Positions 51,612 through 63,577 of a stretch of 64,000 bases of DNA are shown here, piece by piece. This DNA comes from Adineta steineri. Its lineage: Eukaryota; Rotifera; Eurotatoria; Adinetida; Adinetidae. The notes below the pieces were generated by a model. It searched no databases. It saw only the letters and a program-made list of their open reading frames with translations, and had not been told where the DNA came from. The translations under genes were made by a program, and so were the position numbers. The first letter of the stretch is position 1, and each line of letters starts with the position of its first letter. The DNA lies in assembly GCA_905250115.1 (NCBI GenBank), contig CAJNOI010000004.1, positions 631,253 to 695,252 of the forward strand, read 5' to 3'.

Positions 51612-52862
51612 ATGGGCCAGGTATGTAGAATAAAGATATTCGATCTTTATAAACCTATACATGTATTTTATTTTTTATAGCAAACAAGTAACCAACGCCA
51701 TGTAAGTTATCTGTAATTTTTAATTGAAATATTAGTATTGCTATATATTTTTTTTCTATTTTAGAATGTACCTTATGAAACACGTATTTCACCATCAATT
51801 AGTTATGGTACTCAAGTACATGTCTATGGTACTGCTACTGGTGATCAGTAAGTTTACTATTATTTTTTATTGTTGCTAATATCCTATTCTATTATTAATT
51901 TAATAAGATTCGAAGTTAATTTGGCAAATAATCGAGGTGATATTGTATTACATGTCAATCCACGTTTAAATGATCGTCAATTAGTATTGAATTCTGCACC
52001 GAGTGGTAACTGGGGTAGTGAAGAACGTAAACCAATGAATATTTCACGTGGTCAATCATTTACTATTATTATTATGGTTACAGAACAAGGTTTTAAAGTA
52101 AGATTCATATCTGAAAATAATTTTATTATTTGATCATTTTAAAAGGTTGCCATTAATAATCAACATACAGCTGATTTTAATCATCGAATGCCTTTCAATG
52201 CAGCTGAAACAGTTACTGTCAAGGGTGATGTTAGTTTATCACATGTTCAAGTATATCCTGGTTTTACTCAAAATGGTCAACAATGGCGATTTACTATGGT
52301 TAAAATTATTATTGATTTGTTATTCAAATATTTTTTTTTGTTTTTCTCTTAATAGGACACACCAGTTCCTATCAATGTTTTTCCTGGTAAGTTTTAGTAT
52401 AAAATATATAATTAATAAATATTTGTTAAATAAAAATTCTAGGTCGTGTACTTTATATCAATGGTCGATCAAATAATAATGCTTCGTGTTTTGAATTCAA
52501 TTTATTGACAAATACATATGGAGGTGATGTAGCATTTCATCTTAATCCACGTTTTGATCAACGAGAAGCAATACGTAATTCATGTCAAGGTGGTGGTTGG
52601 GGCGCAGAAGAAAAACAAGGCGGATTTCCATTGAATCCAGGTCAAGAATTTGAAATTCAAATTATCTGCTTTCCAGAACATTATCAGGTAAAATGAAAAA
52701 CGATGAAAACAATTGTCTTAGTTTTATTATATGTATTGTTTGATATAGGTCAATTGTAATGGTCAACCATGGTTTACCTATAGACACCGGGTATCTTTTC
52801 AAGCTGTTCAAGCATTACAAGTTAAAGGCGATGTTACAATTTCTAATGTACGCGCTATGTAG
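51612..52862 (+). CDS. Tandem-repeat galectin 2
   Basis: Eight exons: 51612-51620, 51681-51701, 51765-51847, 51908-52097, 52146-52298, 52356-52386, 52443-52687 and 52749-52862. They give 281 residues. The first coding exons are only 9 and 21 nt, so the start is supported by phase but should be checked by RNA. CRD1 has HVNPRLNDR and GNWGSEERK, a full contact set. CRD2 has FHLNPRFDQR and GGWGAEEKQ, with Lys for the last Arg. Unlike galectin 1 there is only a short linker (WRFTMDTPVPINVFPG). CRD1 resembles that of galectin 1 (HVNPRL, NWGSEER, KGDV), suggesting a local duplication. Confidence 0.9.
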
Positions 52863-54489
52863 GCAAAAATTTTAATTATATATACTTTAAAAATACAATA
52901 AATTGCTTTTAAAATAATACACATATGTGTTTGTGTTTCAGTAACAGAATTAAACTTTGCAAAATGAGTACTTCTTGCAACTAACTTTTTCAAACAGTTT
53001 TTCTTTTATTCTTTGAATCAGTTACACTTTCAAAGATCTTCCTATACATTGCAAAAGAACTAAACAATAATTGTATTTAAAAGTACTCCTGTAGCTTTAG
53101 AAGTCATTGTCAATTAATTGCCATTAGATAAAATTCTAATTTGTATCTGTGCAACTTTGTCAATCACTTTTTGATTAGAAGCATTACCACAAGTATCTAT
53201 ATGTATTCATATAAGTGGATACATTCATTAAAAATAATTCAAACAATTTCAACGAAGTAGTATCACATGTATATTTTCCGAGAAATAAAAGCATGAACTT
53301 AACAACAGAAAGAGCTAGAAAGACAAGAAAAATGATATTATGACATCTTTTTCTTTAATCTTTTATAAGATAATATTAATCAAATGAAACTCTCTGATTA
53401 GTCCTTCGTAAAAGATATACTACTCTTAATATGAACCAAACTGGTTTTTATTCATTTAAGTTTCGTCTCAATCAAAAATAGTTGTTGTACATTTTGTGAT
53501 ACTTGATAGAAGGAATTGATTTTGAAATACTTTTCTTTTGTATAAAATTGAAGAACAACATGTTCTGTTATTTGTTCTTTCCATCGATAGAAATTACAGT
53601 ATTATGAGTCTTTCTTTTTATATGCAGTAAGGGTAAAATTAATAATCTACTGTTGTGTGATATTTGATTATTCTTAAGCTAATGAAATAGTAATAAAATT
53701 TCGATTGAGTTGTTTGTTGAAATAGAGGATGTCACACGCTTTCATCAGACATGATATTTTTCAAATAATAGCTGATGATAGATAATGAATCACCAATGTT
53801 CTGTCAACATATATTAGTTTAAAATCTCGATTTGCATAAACTTATCTGTTGAATTAGTATCAGCTGTATTTTGATATTGACAGTATATAAATTTGACTTT
53901 ATTCTAAAATGATCGTGAATGTTAAAAAATCTGTGAAAAACTTAAAATCGAGATTTCGATATCGAGCTGCTCATCGTATTAAAAATGAATTTAAATTATA
54001 ATCAAATCAGCACAATTATTAAAGCTCAAACTATGTATCCTTATCAATTACAATTAATAAAATACTTTGACAAATGCTAAATGATTTCTTACTTTCATTT
54101 AATTTGTTTTTTTTTTGATACTGAGATAGATAAGAATGAACTTTGAGTGCGATACTTGTTGGTCTTAGTTAAAATATAACTACTTGCTTTTTATTGAGAA
54201 TATAATTAGATTCATCATATAATAGACGACAACGAGAACCGAATTTTACTAATTGACACTAAATGTCCAAATATAAATTGTATGCCTAATCTTTTGTTGT
54301 ATGTGATTTACTCTTTAATAATAGCACGCAGAGGTACAGGCGCACGCTGAATGGTAATTTTGTTTTGCACTGAAAGCCTACAGTACATGCAGAGAGCAGA
54401 ACACAGTACAAAGTCTACAATAATAAACTGAGTTGTACAATTCTCATTTTACTACATGACATGTAGGGAACGGAGAACTCATCTGAGAG
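52863..54489. other. Long intergenic stretch
   Basis: No conserved gene recognised. A 30-codon basic frame starting at 53909 sits too near its TATA-like run to be convincing. A perfect palindrome CTACATG-A-CATGTAG lies at 54451-54465, about 25 bp before the TATA box of the next small ORF. Confidence 0.5.
54451..54465. promoter_or_regulatory. Palindrome CTACATGACATGTAG
   Basis: A perfect 7+1+7 inverted repeat just upstream of a TATA box. It may be a dimeric transcription-factor site for the small ORF at 54546; this is inference from position only. Confidence 0.35.
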
Positions 54490-54498
54490 TATAAAAGG
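54490..54498 (+). promoter_or_regulatory. TATA box (TATAAAAGG)
   Basis: Strong TATA consensus 56 bp before the ATG at 54546, in otherwise gene-free sequence. Confidence 0.5.
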
Positions 54499-54545
54499 CA
54501 ATGTAAATGCACTAATTAAAAGTATTTATTGAAAATAAAAATAAA

Positions 54546-54719
54546 ATGTCTTCAGTTGTTTATTCTTTCCACTGGGTACGTGTTTCACGCGATGATCAAG
54601 AAAGTATAGATTCTCATTCGTCAATATCAACGCCGAATACATCAACCGATAATTCAACTGAATCAAACAATAATCATTATTCATCTCAAACTTCTACATA
54701 TGAACCAACAAATAAATGA
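54546..54719 (+). CDS. Small ORF, 57 residues, Ser/Thr/Asn-rich tail
   Basis: ATG at 54546 follows a TATAAAAGG box by 56 bp, and the stop at 54717-54719 is overlapped and followed by AATAAA-type sequence. The product begins MSSVVYSFHWVRVSRDDQES, then becomes Ser/Thr/Asn-rich and acidic (STPNTSTDNSTESNNN). It has no signal peptide. Codon use is less AT-biased than the flanks. I recognise no family. The promoter-like context makes expression plausible, but chance cannot be excluded for an ORF this short. Confidence 0.4.
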   Translation: MSSVVYSFHWVRVSRDDQESIDSHSSISTPNTSTDNSTESNNNHYSSQTSTYEPTNK

Positions 54720-55616
54720 CAATAAATGTAACTTATGTTTAGAGAAATATAGTCAATTTTATCATGTTTTTATTTATTATTATAAATAAACTAATAAATA
54801 GCATTTATGTATACATTTATTCAATTCTTGTGATAATTGTTCTAATTATTAGTATTATATTACAATAAGTAAGATGTTTGTTGATTTCAATTGAATACTG
54901 AAAATATGTTTATCACTATCGAGCATGATTTAGTCTTATCCTATTTATACAGATTATGATCAACAAGAAACGATGTTAACTAAGACTAGCTTTAGCTCTA
55001 GTACTACGTATGAACAGAGTAAGTTGTTATGAAATATCTCATTCTAAGAATTATTATGCGTTGAGTATCACTTATTGTCTTCATTTAAGTAGTCATAATA
55101 ATATTTTCAAACAATAGTACTTCTTTGATAAGAATATCTATCGATCAGTTATTCATCAATTTCAGTTTGCTTTTCTGAATATTATTATTCAAAAATTAAA
55201 TAAAAAAAGATATTTCTTCATTATTCATATTTCATTAATTAATAGAGAAGAAAAAAAAAGAATGAAATAATAATATGCGTATGTATTTTTTCTATGAAAG
55301 TAATTTTGTGTCATCATTCTTTGTACAGATTCATTGTTTTTCACGTTATACGCACGCGTGAGAAAAGAAAAGAGAAAGAGGAAGAAATAGTTCAATCTAC
55401 ACATCGTATTAAAAAAAATATGTGTGATTGATGAGATAAGAAAAAATGAACAGATAAGTCAACAGTTATATGTACGAGTTTTTTTTATCCATGAAAAAGA
55501 GAAAGATTTTTAGAGAAGTGTAAGAACATATATCAGTTAGGAAAAGGAACAAAAAAATATCTGACGTAACAGTTAACATATAAGACATGTACGTACACAC
55601 ACACACACATTCATTA
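54720..55616. other. Intergenic region with CA microsatellite
   Basis: No gene supported. A short CA run lies at about 55594-55606. The right end is the 3' flank of the minus-strand CDK gene. Confidence 0.5.
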
Positions 55617-57057
55617 TTACTTGGCTCCTTCTTTGACAACAGGCACAACAACGGGTGCCGGTACAGGCAAGTTTTGTGGATCGAATTGTTTGAAATACGA
55701 ATGATTGAGACATTGTTTAGCTGATATACGTTTCACTGGATCGTAGACAAGCATTTTCTATAATGATTAGCAAAAACAAAACAATGTTAATAAATTAATA
55801 ATAATAATAGAAAATATCAACGAACGAGAAGTAAATCAAGTGCATCATCACGCATTCGATCATTAAGTAATGATGATAAATCACTGCTTTGTTTCCATCG
55901 TGGAAAAGATGATTTAAATTCAGGTAAAGAGACAACACCGGGCCATGTTTCGTCACTTGGTGTACCGAGTGTTCTATATGAATATAAGAAAGATATGATT
56001 TTTATATTGATAAACAAAAACCTATTTACCGGAAAATACGAAAGAGTTGATCAATTTCCGAATCACCTTGAAACAATGGTCGTTTTGTATACATTTCAGC
56101 AAAAATACATCCGATTGACCAAACATCAACTATTCAAAAATACAAAGAAAAGATTTTTAAAATAAAAATCATAATTATTTTTGTTATTAATACCTGGACA
56201 TGAATAACGTGAAGCACCAAGCAAAACTTCTGGTGCTCGATACCACAATGTGACAACCTGAAGAAATTAGATTGCATTTCTAATCATAACAAAATTTCTT
56301 ATTTTATTTTACTTCATGTGTATAAATTCTTAATGGTACACTAAATGCTCGTGCTAGACCAAAATCAGCAAGTTTAATAATACCTTTTGTATCAACAAGA
56401 AGATTTTGTGGTCTAATTACAGAAAGATATTCCTATTCATAATTATAAAAACTCTTATTTTAATTTACTTTAAATCACGATGAATTATTCGACGACAATG
56501 ACAGAAGAGTAATGCATCAATCATTTGATACATATAACTCTACAAAAGAAAGAAGTAGAAATTTTTTATAGAAATTGATTTATTTACTCGAATTAGTAAG
56601 GCATCCATATCTTCGTTTTCACCTAAGCAATCTAAATATTTCTTTAAATCCATTGCTAAATATTCAAATATTAAATAGAGACGAGCATCTGTAAGTATAA
56701 CATCACGAAGTCTTCAAAAGAAAGAGAAATTGAAAGAATTATTTTATATTATTATTTTCTTAATTCTTACTGAACAATATTTTGATGTCGAAGTTCTTTT
56801 AAAATTGATATTTCACGAATAGCTGTTGCTGGTACGCCATCATCTTCACCTTCTAATCGAATTTTTTTCAATGCATATATCTGTGATGTTGGTCGATGAC
56901 AAACTTTGTATACAATGCCATAAGTGCCTGATATAAATAAGAATACAAGTTTGTTTTTTTTTATATAAAAAATGAAAGTTATATGAATGCAAATATATAT
57001 ACCTTCTCCTACTTTACTCAGTCTTTCAAAATCATCAATATTAAACTGAGATGGCAT
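55617..57057 (-). CDS. Cyclin-dependent kinase (CDK1/2-like) with PATAIRE helix
   Basis: About nine short exons on the minus strand from ATG at 57057 to TAA at 55617. Kinase landmarks in order are: [10 protein letters not shown] (glycine loop), [26 protein letters not shown] (catalytic Lys and the cyclin-binding helix), [47 protein letters not shown] (DFG and T-loop) and [13 protein letters not shown]. It continues with [18 protein letters not shown], then [21 protein letters not shown]. The helix reads PATAIRE where CDK1/2 normally have PSTAIRE. The C-terminus is extended and Pro/Val-rich ([17 protein letters not shown]). Overall it is nearest to CDK1/CDK2, driving cell-cycle transitions with cyclins; a tree is needed to choose. 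One donor is GTTCGT. Confidence 0.9.
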
Positions 57058-58302
57058 GCTATTAGATTGCTCTGAAAAAAGAAATTAAATATTTATTAAC
57101 GTCGAGACAATTCAATTCGAAAGCAAAAAAAAGAAAACAAACGAACGAAAGTGTGAAGTGCGATTGTCAGTCATCCTGAGTGAACGCAACAAAGACCACG
57201 AAAGAAATAAGCCAATTAGGAGAAAGAAGTTCTTATAATTAATCTATATATAAACAATAATTACATTATGATTCGAAAATCTCTCTTCGTCATTGTTATT
57301 TATTCAAATATGTTAAGATATTTTAACAAGATATATAGATCAATGCGAATGATGGCGCCACTTTTTTGACAACTGTTCATTTATACCTATCCAGTGATTA
57401 ACATCACGATATACTAAGCATAATTGTTTTCAAAATATCGATCAGTTCAATATTTTGGTGGAGACGATATCTATGATTAACTTTTTGAGAAAAATCCGTG
57501 CTCTTCTTCATAGTTCATAATACCGATAATAAAATTAATTACCAAATCATGCAAAATAGTTTTTAAGATATATAGTCATACAGGTACTGTTTTGTTTGAA
57601 AATTTTGTCTATTCATACTTATATTATGAATATTTAATGAAATCACGAAATTTTTCGAGCTAGATAAGAGACCATCATAAGCAAGAGATTGGGAGCAAAG
57701 TATTTCTCTTTTCATGCATCCATAACAAAAACTTTTGATAATCTTCTAAATTTTCAGCCAAAGTATAATTATACTAAGAATCTAAAATCAATATATTCTT
57801 CTTCGAGTTTTAAGATTTTATAAGAATGTCAGTTTTCCTAAAACTAGAACATCATGTATGCTTGTTATTTTTGAATTTATTAAATGAAACATAGTTTTCG
57901 TAGTGTGCATATAAATTTAAATGAAAAGATAAATTGGACTAATATTTTATTTTAAGTATCAAAAATAACATCGATACAATAATAACCGAACTAGATACAC
58001 AAAGGAAAGAAAAAGAGTAATAATAAAGAAAAAAAAATTTCTTATATCTTCGTTTTTTGGAAAAAATAATAATTCGAATTGAATAATTTGCCTAATTATA
58101 ATATATCAGACATAGTCAATTGAGTAATAATATACAACTTATCTGAATCTATATCTGACATTTTCAAATATATAATATATATATGTAACAGTAACAAAAA
58201 ATTGAACAAGAAAGAACAAAAAAAAATTCTATTCGATAAATTAACTTGTCAATTGAAAAATACTAGTAATGATTTTTTGGCCAGCTTCATGTATTTTTAT
58301 AT
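57058..58302. other. Intergenic region upstream of the CDK gene
   Basis: AT-rich promoter side of the CDK gene and 3' flank of the next minus-strand gene. No gene or repeat recognised. Confidence 0.5.
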
Positions 58303-60103
58303 TTATTTTTTTTGTTTTTTACTTGATGGTTCATTTTTTGTTGATATTGTTGGCCGTTTTTTTCTTATCACCGGTAAATTTTCTTTATCATCATCACTTA
58401 CTAATGTCAATACTATTGAATTTTCACTGAATCGTTCTTCATTATTAAATAAATTTACATCAATTACTTGTAGCGGTTGTCGTTTAATAATCGATTGTGG
58501 TTGAGGTATCTCCTCAGAAGTAGTTAAATTATCTATTAATGAATCTGATTCGAAACTTGTTTCATGAATTGTTGATAAATTAAAACATCGATGTGATGTA
58601 CTAAAATACAACGAACAAAAACTAATTTAAGCAAGTAATAAACTTATTTATTTACCATTGTTGATCTTGATTTTTACTAGATGATACCACTTCTATATGA
58701 TCATCATTTAAGATAAATATAGGTAAATCAATTGTTTGTTTAGTACAGAGATAAGCAACAGATTGAAGAAAATGTTGGCCAACTAATGTATCATCAGATG
58801 ATACAGACTACAATAATAAAAATAAGAATATATTCTAAGAATGATCGTTAACTAACCATCTTAGTTTGAAAACATTGACAAAATTCTTCAACCAAGTCTT
58901 CTACTATTAAATTATGCCGATTAAATGATTCATCTTTACATAATTGCTTTGAAATTAATTCCAATAATTTACGAAAAGTTACCCTAAACATAATAAAATT
59001 TTATGTTTATACAGAAAAAATAATATTTTTTGATTTTTTTACATTGATTCAATTTTCGAATGTTCATTTTCCCTAATTATCATTTGTAATTGTTCAATAA
59101 AATCAAAAAATTCTTTTATACCGATAAAATATTTACTAAGAATATGAAATAATTCATTATCATTATTTATTAAATTTTCTTGTGATGTTGCAGATCGATT
59201 TGAGACTAGTTCGTTGCGTCGAAGAAATGAAAGAAGCATTTCATAGATTGTTAAAGATGAATTTTTCACTAAACGTTGTAATTCAACAATTGTTGCTTGT
59301 TCAAATCCATTTCGTCGAGGTATCATAAGACAGTGAATAAGTGCATGCTCATTACGTGTGTCCAGTAATAATGATAGATATGTACATAATGTATGTTTTA
59401 TATTATTCTATGCAACAAAATAAAAATGAATTTGTTAAATTAAATACATATATGAAGGATGTGGGTGAGGATTGGTACGCTTTCACCCACACCCTCAAGA
59501 TGGTACTGATGATAATAATTCAACCAGATAACTTACTTTGATATTTATTTGTTCATCAGATTTATTTTCATAATTAATTAATTTCATTAAATTTTCCTTT
59601 GTTTCTATTGTTATTGATTTCGTTTCTATATCATAAATACACCATGATACTGATGATAATTCCAATAAATATTCACAAAATAATTGATCCATATCATTTT
59701 TAATACTATTAATTGATAAAATAATTGTATTCACATGTGATTCGAATTGACATTGATGAAAAATATCAATTATATCTGTTAAACCACAACGATTTAAATA
59801 CTTCTCATAATTTTCAAGTATGGCATTATCTTTTATTTGTTTTAATTTATTTTTACATAATTGAATAAATTCTGTCAACGATGATGATGATGATGATTGA
59901 ATTCTTTTATAAATAAGAAACATATCATAAAATCCAATAAGATTATTTGGTTGAATAGATTTATTTATTAATTTTATTTGTTTTGCATAGATTTTTGTAA
60001 AATAAAAATCCACAATCCATGATGAAAATGATTTTACACAAATAAAAGATGAATCTTCAGAAATAAGTTCTGTATTCATTTCAGTTACGAATTTAATCTG
60101 CAT
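58303..60103 (-). CDS. Unrecognised 482-residue helical protein
   Basis: Five exons on the minus strand: 60103-59537, 59347-59043, 58983-58857, 58807-58656 and 58600-58303. All joins keep phase. The first two thirds look mostly alpha-helical (FSSWIVDFYFTKIYAKQIK; HALIHCLMIPRRNGFEQ; VELQRLVKNSSLTIYEMLL). The last exon is acidic, then basic, ending with KKRPTISTKNEPSSKKQKK, a likely nuclear signal. No enzyme motif is seen. A nuclear scaffold or DNA-metabolism subunit would fit, but I cannot name a family. The first intron (59348-59536) is longer than the others because it carries a TGTGGG-type palindrome. Confidence 0.7.
59453..59498. repeat. TGTGGG-armed palindrome, copy 5, intronic
   Basis: GAAGGATGTGGGTGAGGATTGGTAC pairs with the reverse of GCTTTCACCCACACCCTCAAG. 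Read inward, the right arm is CTTGAGGGTGTGGGTGAAAG, close to the right arm of the 5199-5265 copy. It lies inside an intron of the 58303-60103 gene. Confidence 0.7.
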
Positions 60104-60354
60104 CGATCTTTTGAAAGGAAAAATAAAGAATTTTTTGTTTATCTAAAATTAATCACATATGCACACACGAACATTTATATATTGCAAAGGAGAAAAAAAG
60201 AAAACATCGATTTTGTTCGAATAATTATCATCACAATACAACGGAAAACAAAATATAAATAATTTTAATTAAATAAATGATTTGATATCTATTGCACAAT
60301 AATTAAAATAAAGAAAGGTGAAGAAGAAGAAAAAGAAAAAAAAGAAAAGAACGT

Positions 60355-61979
60355 TTATTCTTGGGCTTTGATTATTAATGGTTTGCTTTTTGCATCATCT
60401 AATCGATTATTTGATTTAATATTCATCATACGAGTAACGCCAAATAATAATATTCCTAAACAAAGTAAACTTGATGTTATACCCATCCATATTCCACTTG
60501 TAAAAAATGAAGTACAATAATTTGGTGGGCCAAAATATGAACCATTTCCATAAAATGGTTGAAACTTAAAAATACAAAAAAAATTATTTTAATCAATGAT
60601 ATTTTTTGTTTTTTTACTTGAAAATTTGTTATAAAGAATTTATCACGAAAATCATATGTGCCATATTTTGTTGATGCATTATAATTAATGAATGTTGCTG
60701 TTGTACATACATATGAATATTTTGGTGGTGTATCCATTTTACTATGCATACCATAAGCAAAGTAACGATATTCAGTATCACCAATGACTGCTTTTTCTAA
60801 ATACCAATATCGACCAGTTATATTGGCATATAAACTAAAACGATAATTTTTATTAAAAGAATAGGAAAAAGGAAAAATCTCAATACGTCATTTTAATTGT
60901 ATCACTTGTTCCATTACTCCAATGTAATTCAAGACTAAAAGAAAAATATTTGAATGATTGACCTTTGTTTTTGAAAGAAAAACATACATAGTTGCAGATG
61001 CATTTACATCTGTTTTACATGAACTATCATCTAAAGCAAGTGTATAGTTTTCATCTGATGGTTTTTTATTATTATCGCCAGCCCAATATAATTTATCAGC
61101 ATAAAACATACAGGTTCTATCATCGGATATAATAATCTCTTCTTCGGTAACTTCAATATCTCGACGTCGACGAGTCTAATTATTAAAAATAAAATTATCT
61201 CTCTACTTAAGATGTCACTCATACCAAAGTTTGACGAACAGTTGTTACTGGACCGTTAATTAATGCCATGACAACCACAGTATTTGAATTTGTTTCAATA
61301 CTATCGATTGATGTTTGTATTGCATTTAATGCTGAAAATAATCGTTAAAAAAGAATTATGATTTAGTTTTTTTTCATATTATTTTAACCTACCATCATGT
61401 ACTGTTTCATATGTTGTTATTGATGATGATGCATCTTGAAAATGAATATGTGAACATTGCATATTATTCGATTGAGAAATCATTGAAAATGTTTTATAGA
61501 CATCATCAGCAGCTACATTTGGAATGAAACGAAATTGACTTTGTGCTTTCTAGAAACAAGAAGAATATTTAATTGAATATTTAGATTTGATTAAATTTTA
61601 TTACTTGAGCATCAAGTAAAATAGGATGATTGCTTTGTGAACCACGTTGAATGTCCTCATTAGTTAACTAAAAGTTAAATATGTGTTATCTCTTTCTTAT
61701 CTATTTATTTAACTTACATCATTAACAGCAAACAAACGAAGTTGAATTTGTTCACTGTCAAGTTTACAAATATAATTTGAAATAACTTGAAGTGAGGTAA
61801 GAGTCGAAAGAGGTACTGGTGATTGAGGAAGATTTCTATTGAAAATACAAGATAGTACAATTCAAAATAGAAATATATTATCAAAAAACTTACGCATTGC
61901 TCCATAGAAGAACTGGTGAAGCAAATACTTGATTTAGACTTAGTAAAGGAATGATAATGAATACTGAGAAAAGCGTCAT
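60355..61979 (-). CDS. ATP6AP1: V-type proton ATPase accessory subunit S1 (Ac45)
   Basis: About nine exons on the minus strand. A signal peptide (MTLFSVFIIIPLLSLNQVFA) is followed by SPVLLWSNA, the opening typical of mature Ac45. A TRRRRDIE site in the middle is a furin-type cleavage site, as in vertebrate Ac45. Sequons are frequent (NYT, NAS, NGT, NIT, NGS). The conserved C-terminal domain ends FGPPNYCTSFFTSGIWMGITSSLLCLGILLFGVTRMM, a single membrane segment, and a short tail NRLDDAKSKPLIIKAQE. Ac45 guides assembly and trafficking of the V-ATPase in acidic organelles. The splice ASAT|ILELHW uses a GTATGT donor and keeps phase. A TATA-like box lies about 60 bp upstream. Confidence 0.9.
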
Positions 61980-62036
61980 GATGATCTAATTTTAAGAAAA
62001 AAAAGAAATCTTTGATGTTTAAAAACGACGAAGGTG

Positions 62037-62044
62037 TATATAAA
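62037..62044 (-). promoter_or_regulatory. TATA box upstream of ATP6AP1
   Basis: The minus strand reads CTTTATATACACC about 60 bp before the ATG at 61979, matching the spacing seen for the TLDc gene. Confidence 0.35.
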
Positions 62045-62996
62045 GTGACAAGGCGGATTCGTCTGTTGTTCTTGTTTTTGTTGTTTATTGAAAGTCTTGG
62101 AATTTAAAGCCAATAGAGAAATGAGCTAACAATAGAGGGCAGTATGAACAAGATGAAGAAGGAATTCTCATCTGCTTAGATGATAGACAAGAACATAGTC
62201 GAGTGTTGCAATATTTTAAAAAGTAATAAAATTATTCACGCATATCATTGAATATTGGCAAAACATTAAGGGGAAGGTCTTCATCAAAGATATTATCAAT
62301 ATTGTCTCACTTTATGAAATATCTGTATATATTTTTTAATAGCCAAATAAAATAACACTGTAGGGTGTTTGATATATCAGTACTCTTATATATTTAGATT
62401 TTGCTATTATTTAATTAAGTAAATAGATAAATTTACACGTTGAAATATTTCGTTTTTTTATTTGAAAGACTACGCATATTTCTAAGTATGTAGTAGATGA
62501 ACGCTAATTTCTATAATAAATAATATTTATCACTATATCAACCGAAAATATAAATTATGTAATATTCTAATAATGTCAATAGGATTCAAAAAAAATTTAT
62601 ACATATGATATGTGATTTTCTTTGAAGTAGACAGAAAAAATAATTCAAATAAAACTATCATTTTTTAAAAGATTTTTTATACAATCATTAAACTAAGCTA
62701 TATCGAGGATTGCAGCATTTTCTATACAATTGATTCAAAGGAAACATATATATATAATCTGAATAAAATGATTTCTGAAATTTAATTTATCACTTTCATG
62801 ATAATAAATAAATTCAACTGTTCAATAAAGATAATAGTTTATTTTTGTTGATGTTTTCTTTATTAATAATTATCTTTTCTTCTTTTTCTTTTTGTTGTGC
62901 TATTTGTACCGTTTTTTTTTCGATCGCACGCACACAATTACAAAACAAAAGAAAAACAAACAACTAGAATAGCACTCGATTTTATTTTTGCTTTAT
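62045..62996. other. Intergenic region between ATP6AP1 and RPL26
   Basis: AT-rich. No gene, repeat or conserved motif recognised. Confidence 0.5.
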
Positions 62997-63577
62997 TTAA
63001 GATGATGCTTCCATTGGTGTTGCTGAGGTTTGTTGAATGCTTTCTTCAGTATGTTTGCCTTTGGCAGCCAATTTAGCTTTAGAACGACGATCCAAGATAC
63101 GTTTACGATCACGATCTAATTTCAATTTGGTTATTTGAACCTAAAAATTTACACAAAAAAATTCATTTTTCGAAACTGTTTTTTTTCCTTTATTTACCTT
63201 TGATGGATGGATACCAATATGAACAGTATTACCATTGGCTTTTTCACGTGTAATTCGTTCAATGTGTACAACAAATTTCTTACGGTATACTTGTGTTATT
63301 TTACCTGATGGCTGACCTTTGAAATGACCACGTGTAATCTAGAGAAAAAACAAAGCAAAGAAAATATTTATCAAAAAAATTATAATTTTCTATAACAGAT
63401 AATACTAACCGCTACTTCATCATCTTTACGAATTGGTAAACTTCGAACATTATATCGTCGTCGTAATTCTTTATTTAATGGTGCACTCATTAAACGATGA
63501 CGAATATGTGATGGTGCAGTAAAATAACGTTTACGAGCTTTTCGTCGTGATGATGACACAAATCGATTACGTTTCAT
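62997..63577 (-). CDS. RPL26: 60S ribosomal protein L26 (uL24)
   Basis: Three exons on the minus strand, 63577-63410, 63338-63198 and 63140-62997, give 150 residues (human 145). The start [24 protein letters not shown] and the block [30 protein letters not shown] are nearly invariant in the family. The KOW-type segment follows ([22 protein letters not shown], with [24 protein letters not shown]). The C-terminus is lysine/alanine-rich. The protein binds 28S rRNA near the exit tunnel. Confidence 0.97.

Noticed and set aside
53909..54001. 30-codon basic small ORF after a TATA-like run
   Set aside because: The TATA-like sequence is only about 25 bp from the ATG, leaving no room for a normal transcript start, and no other support exists.
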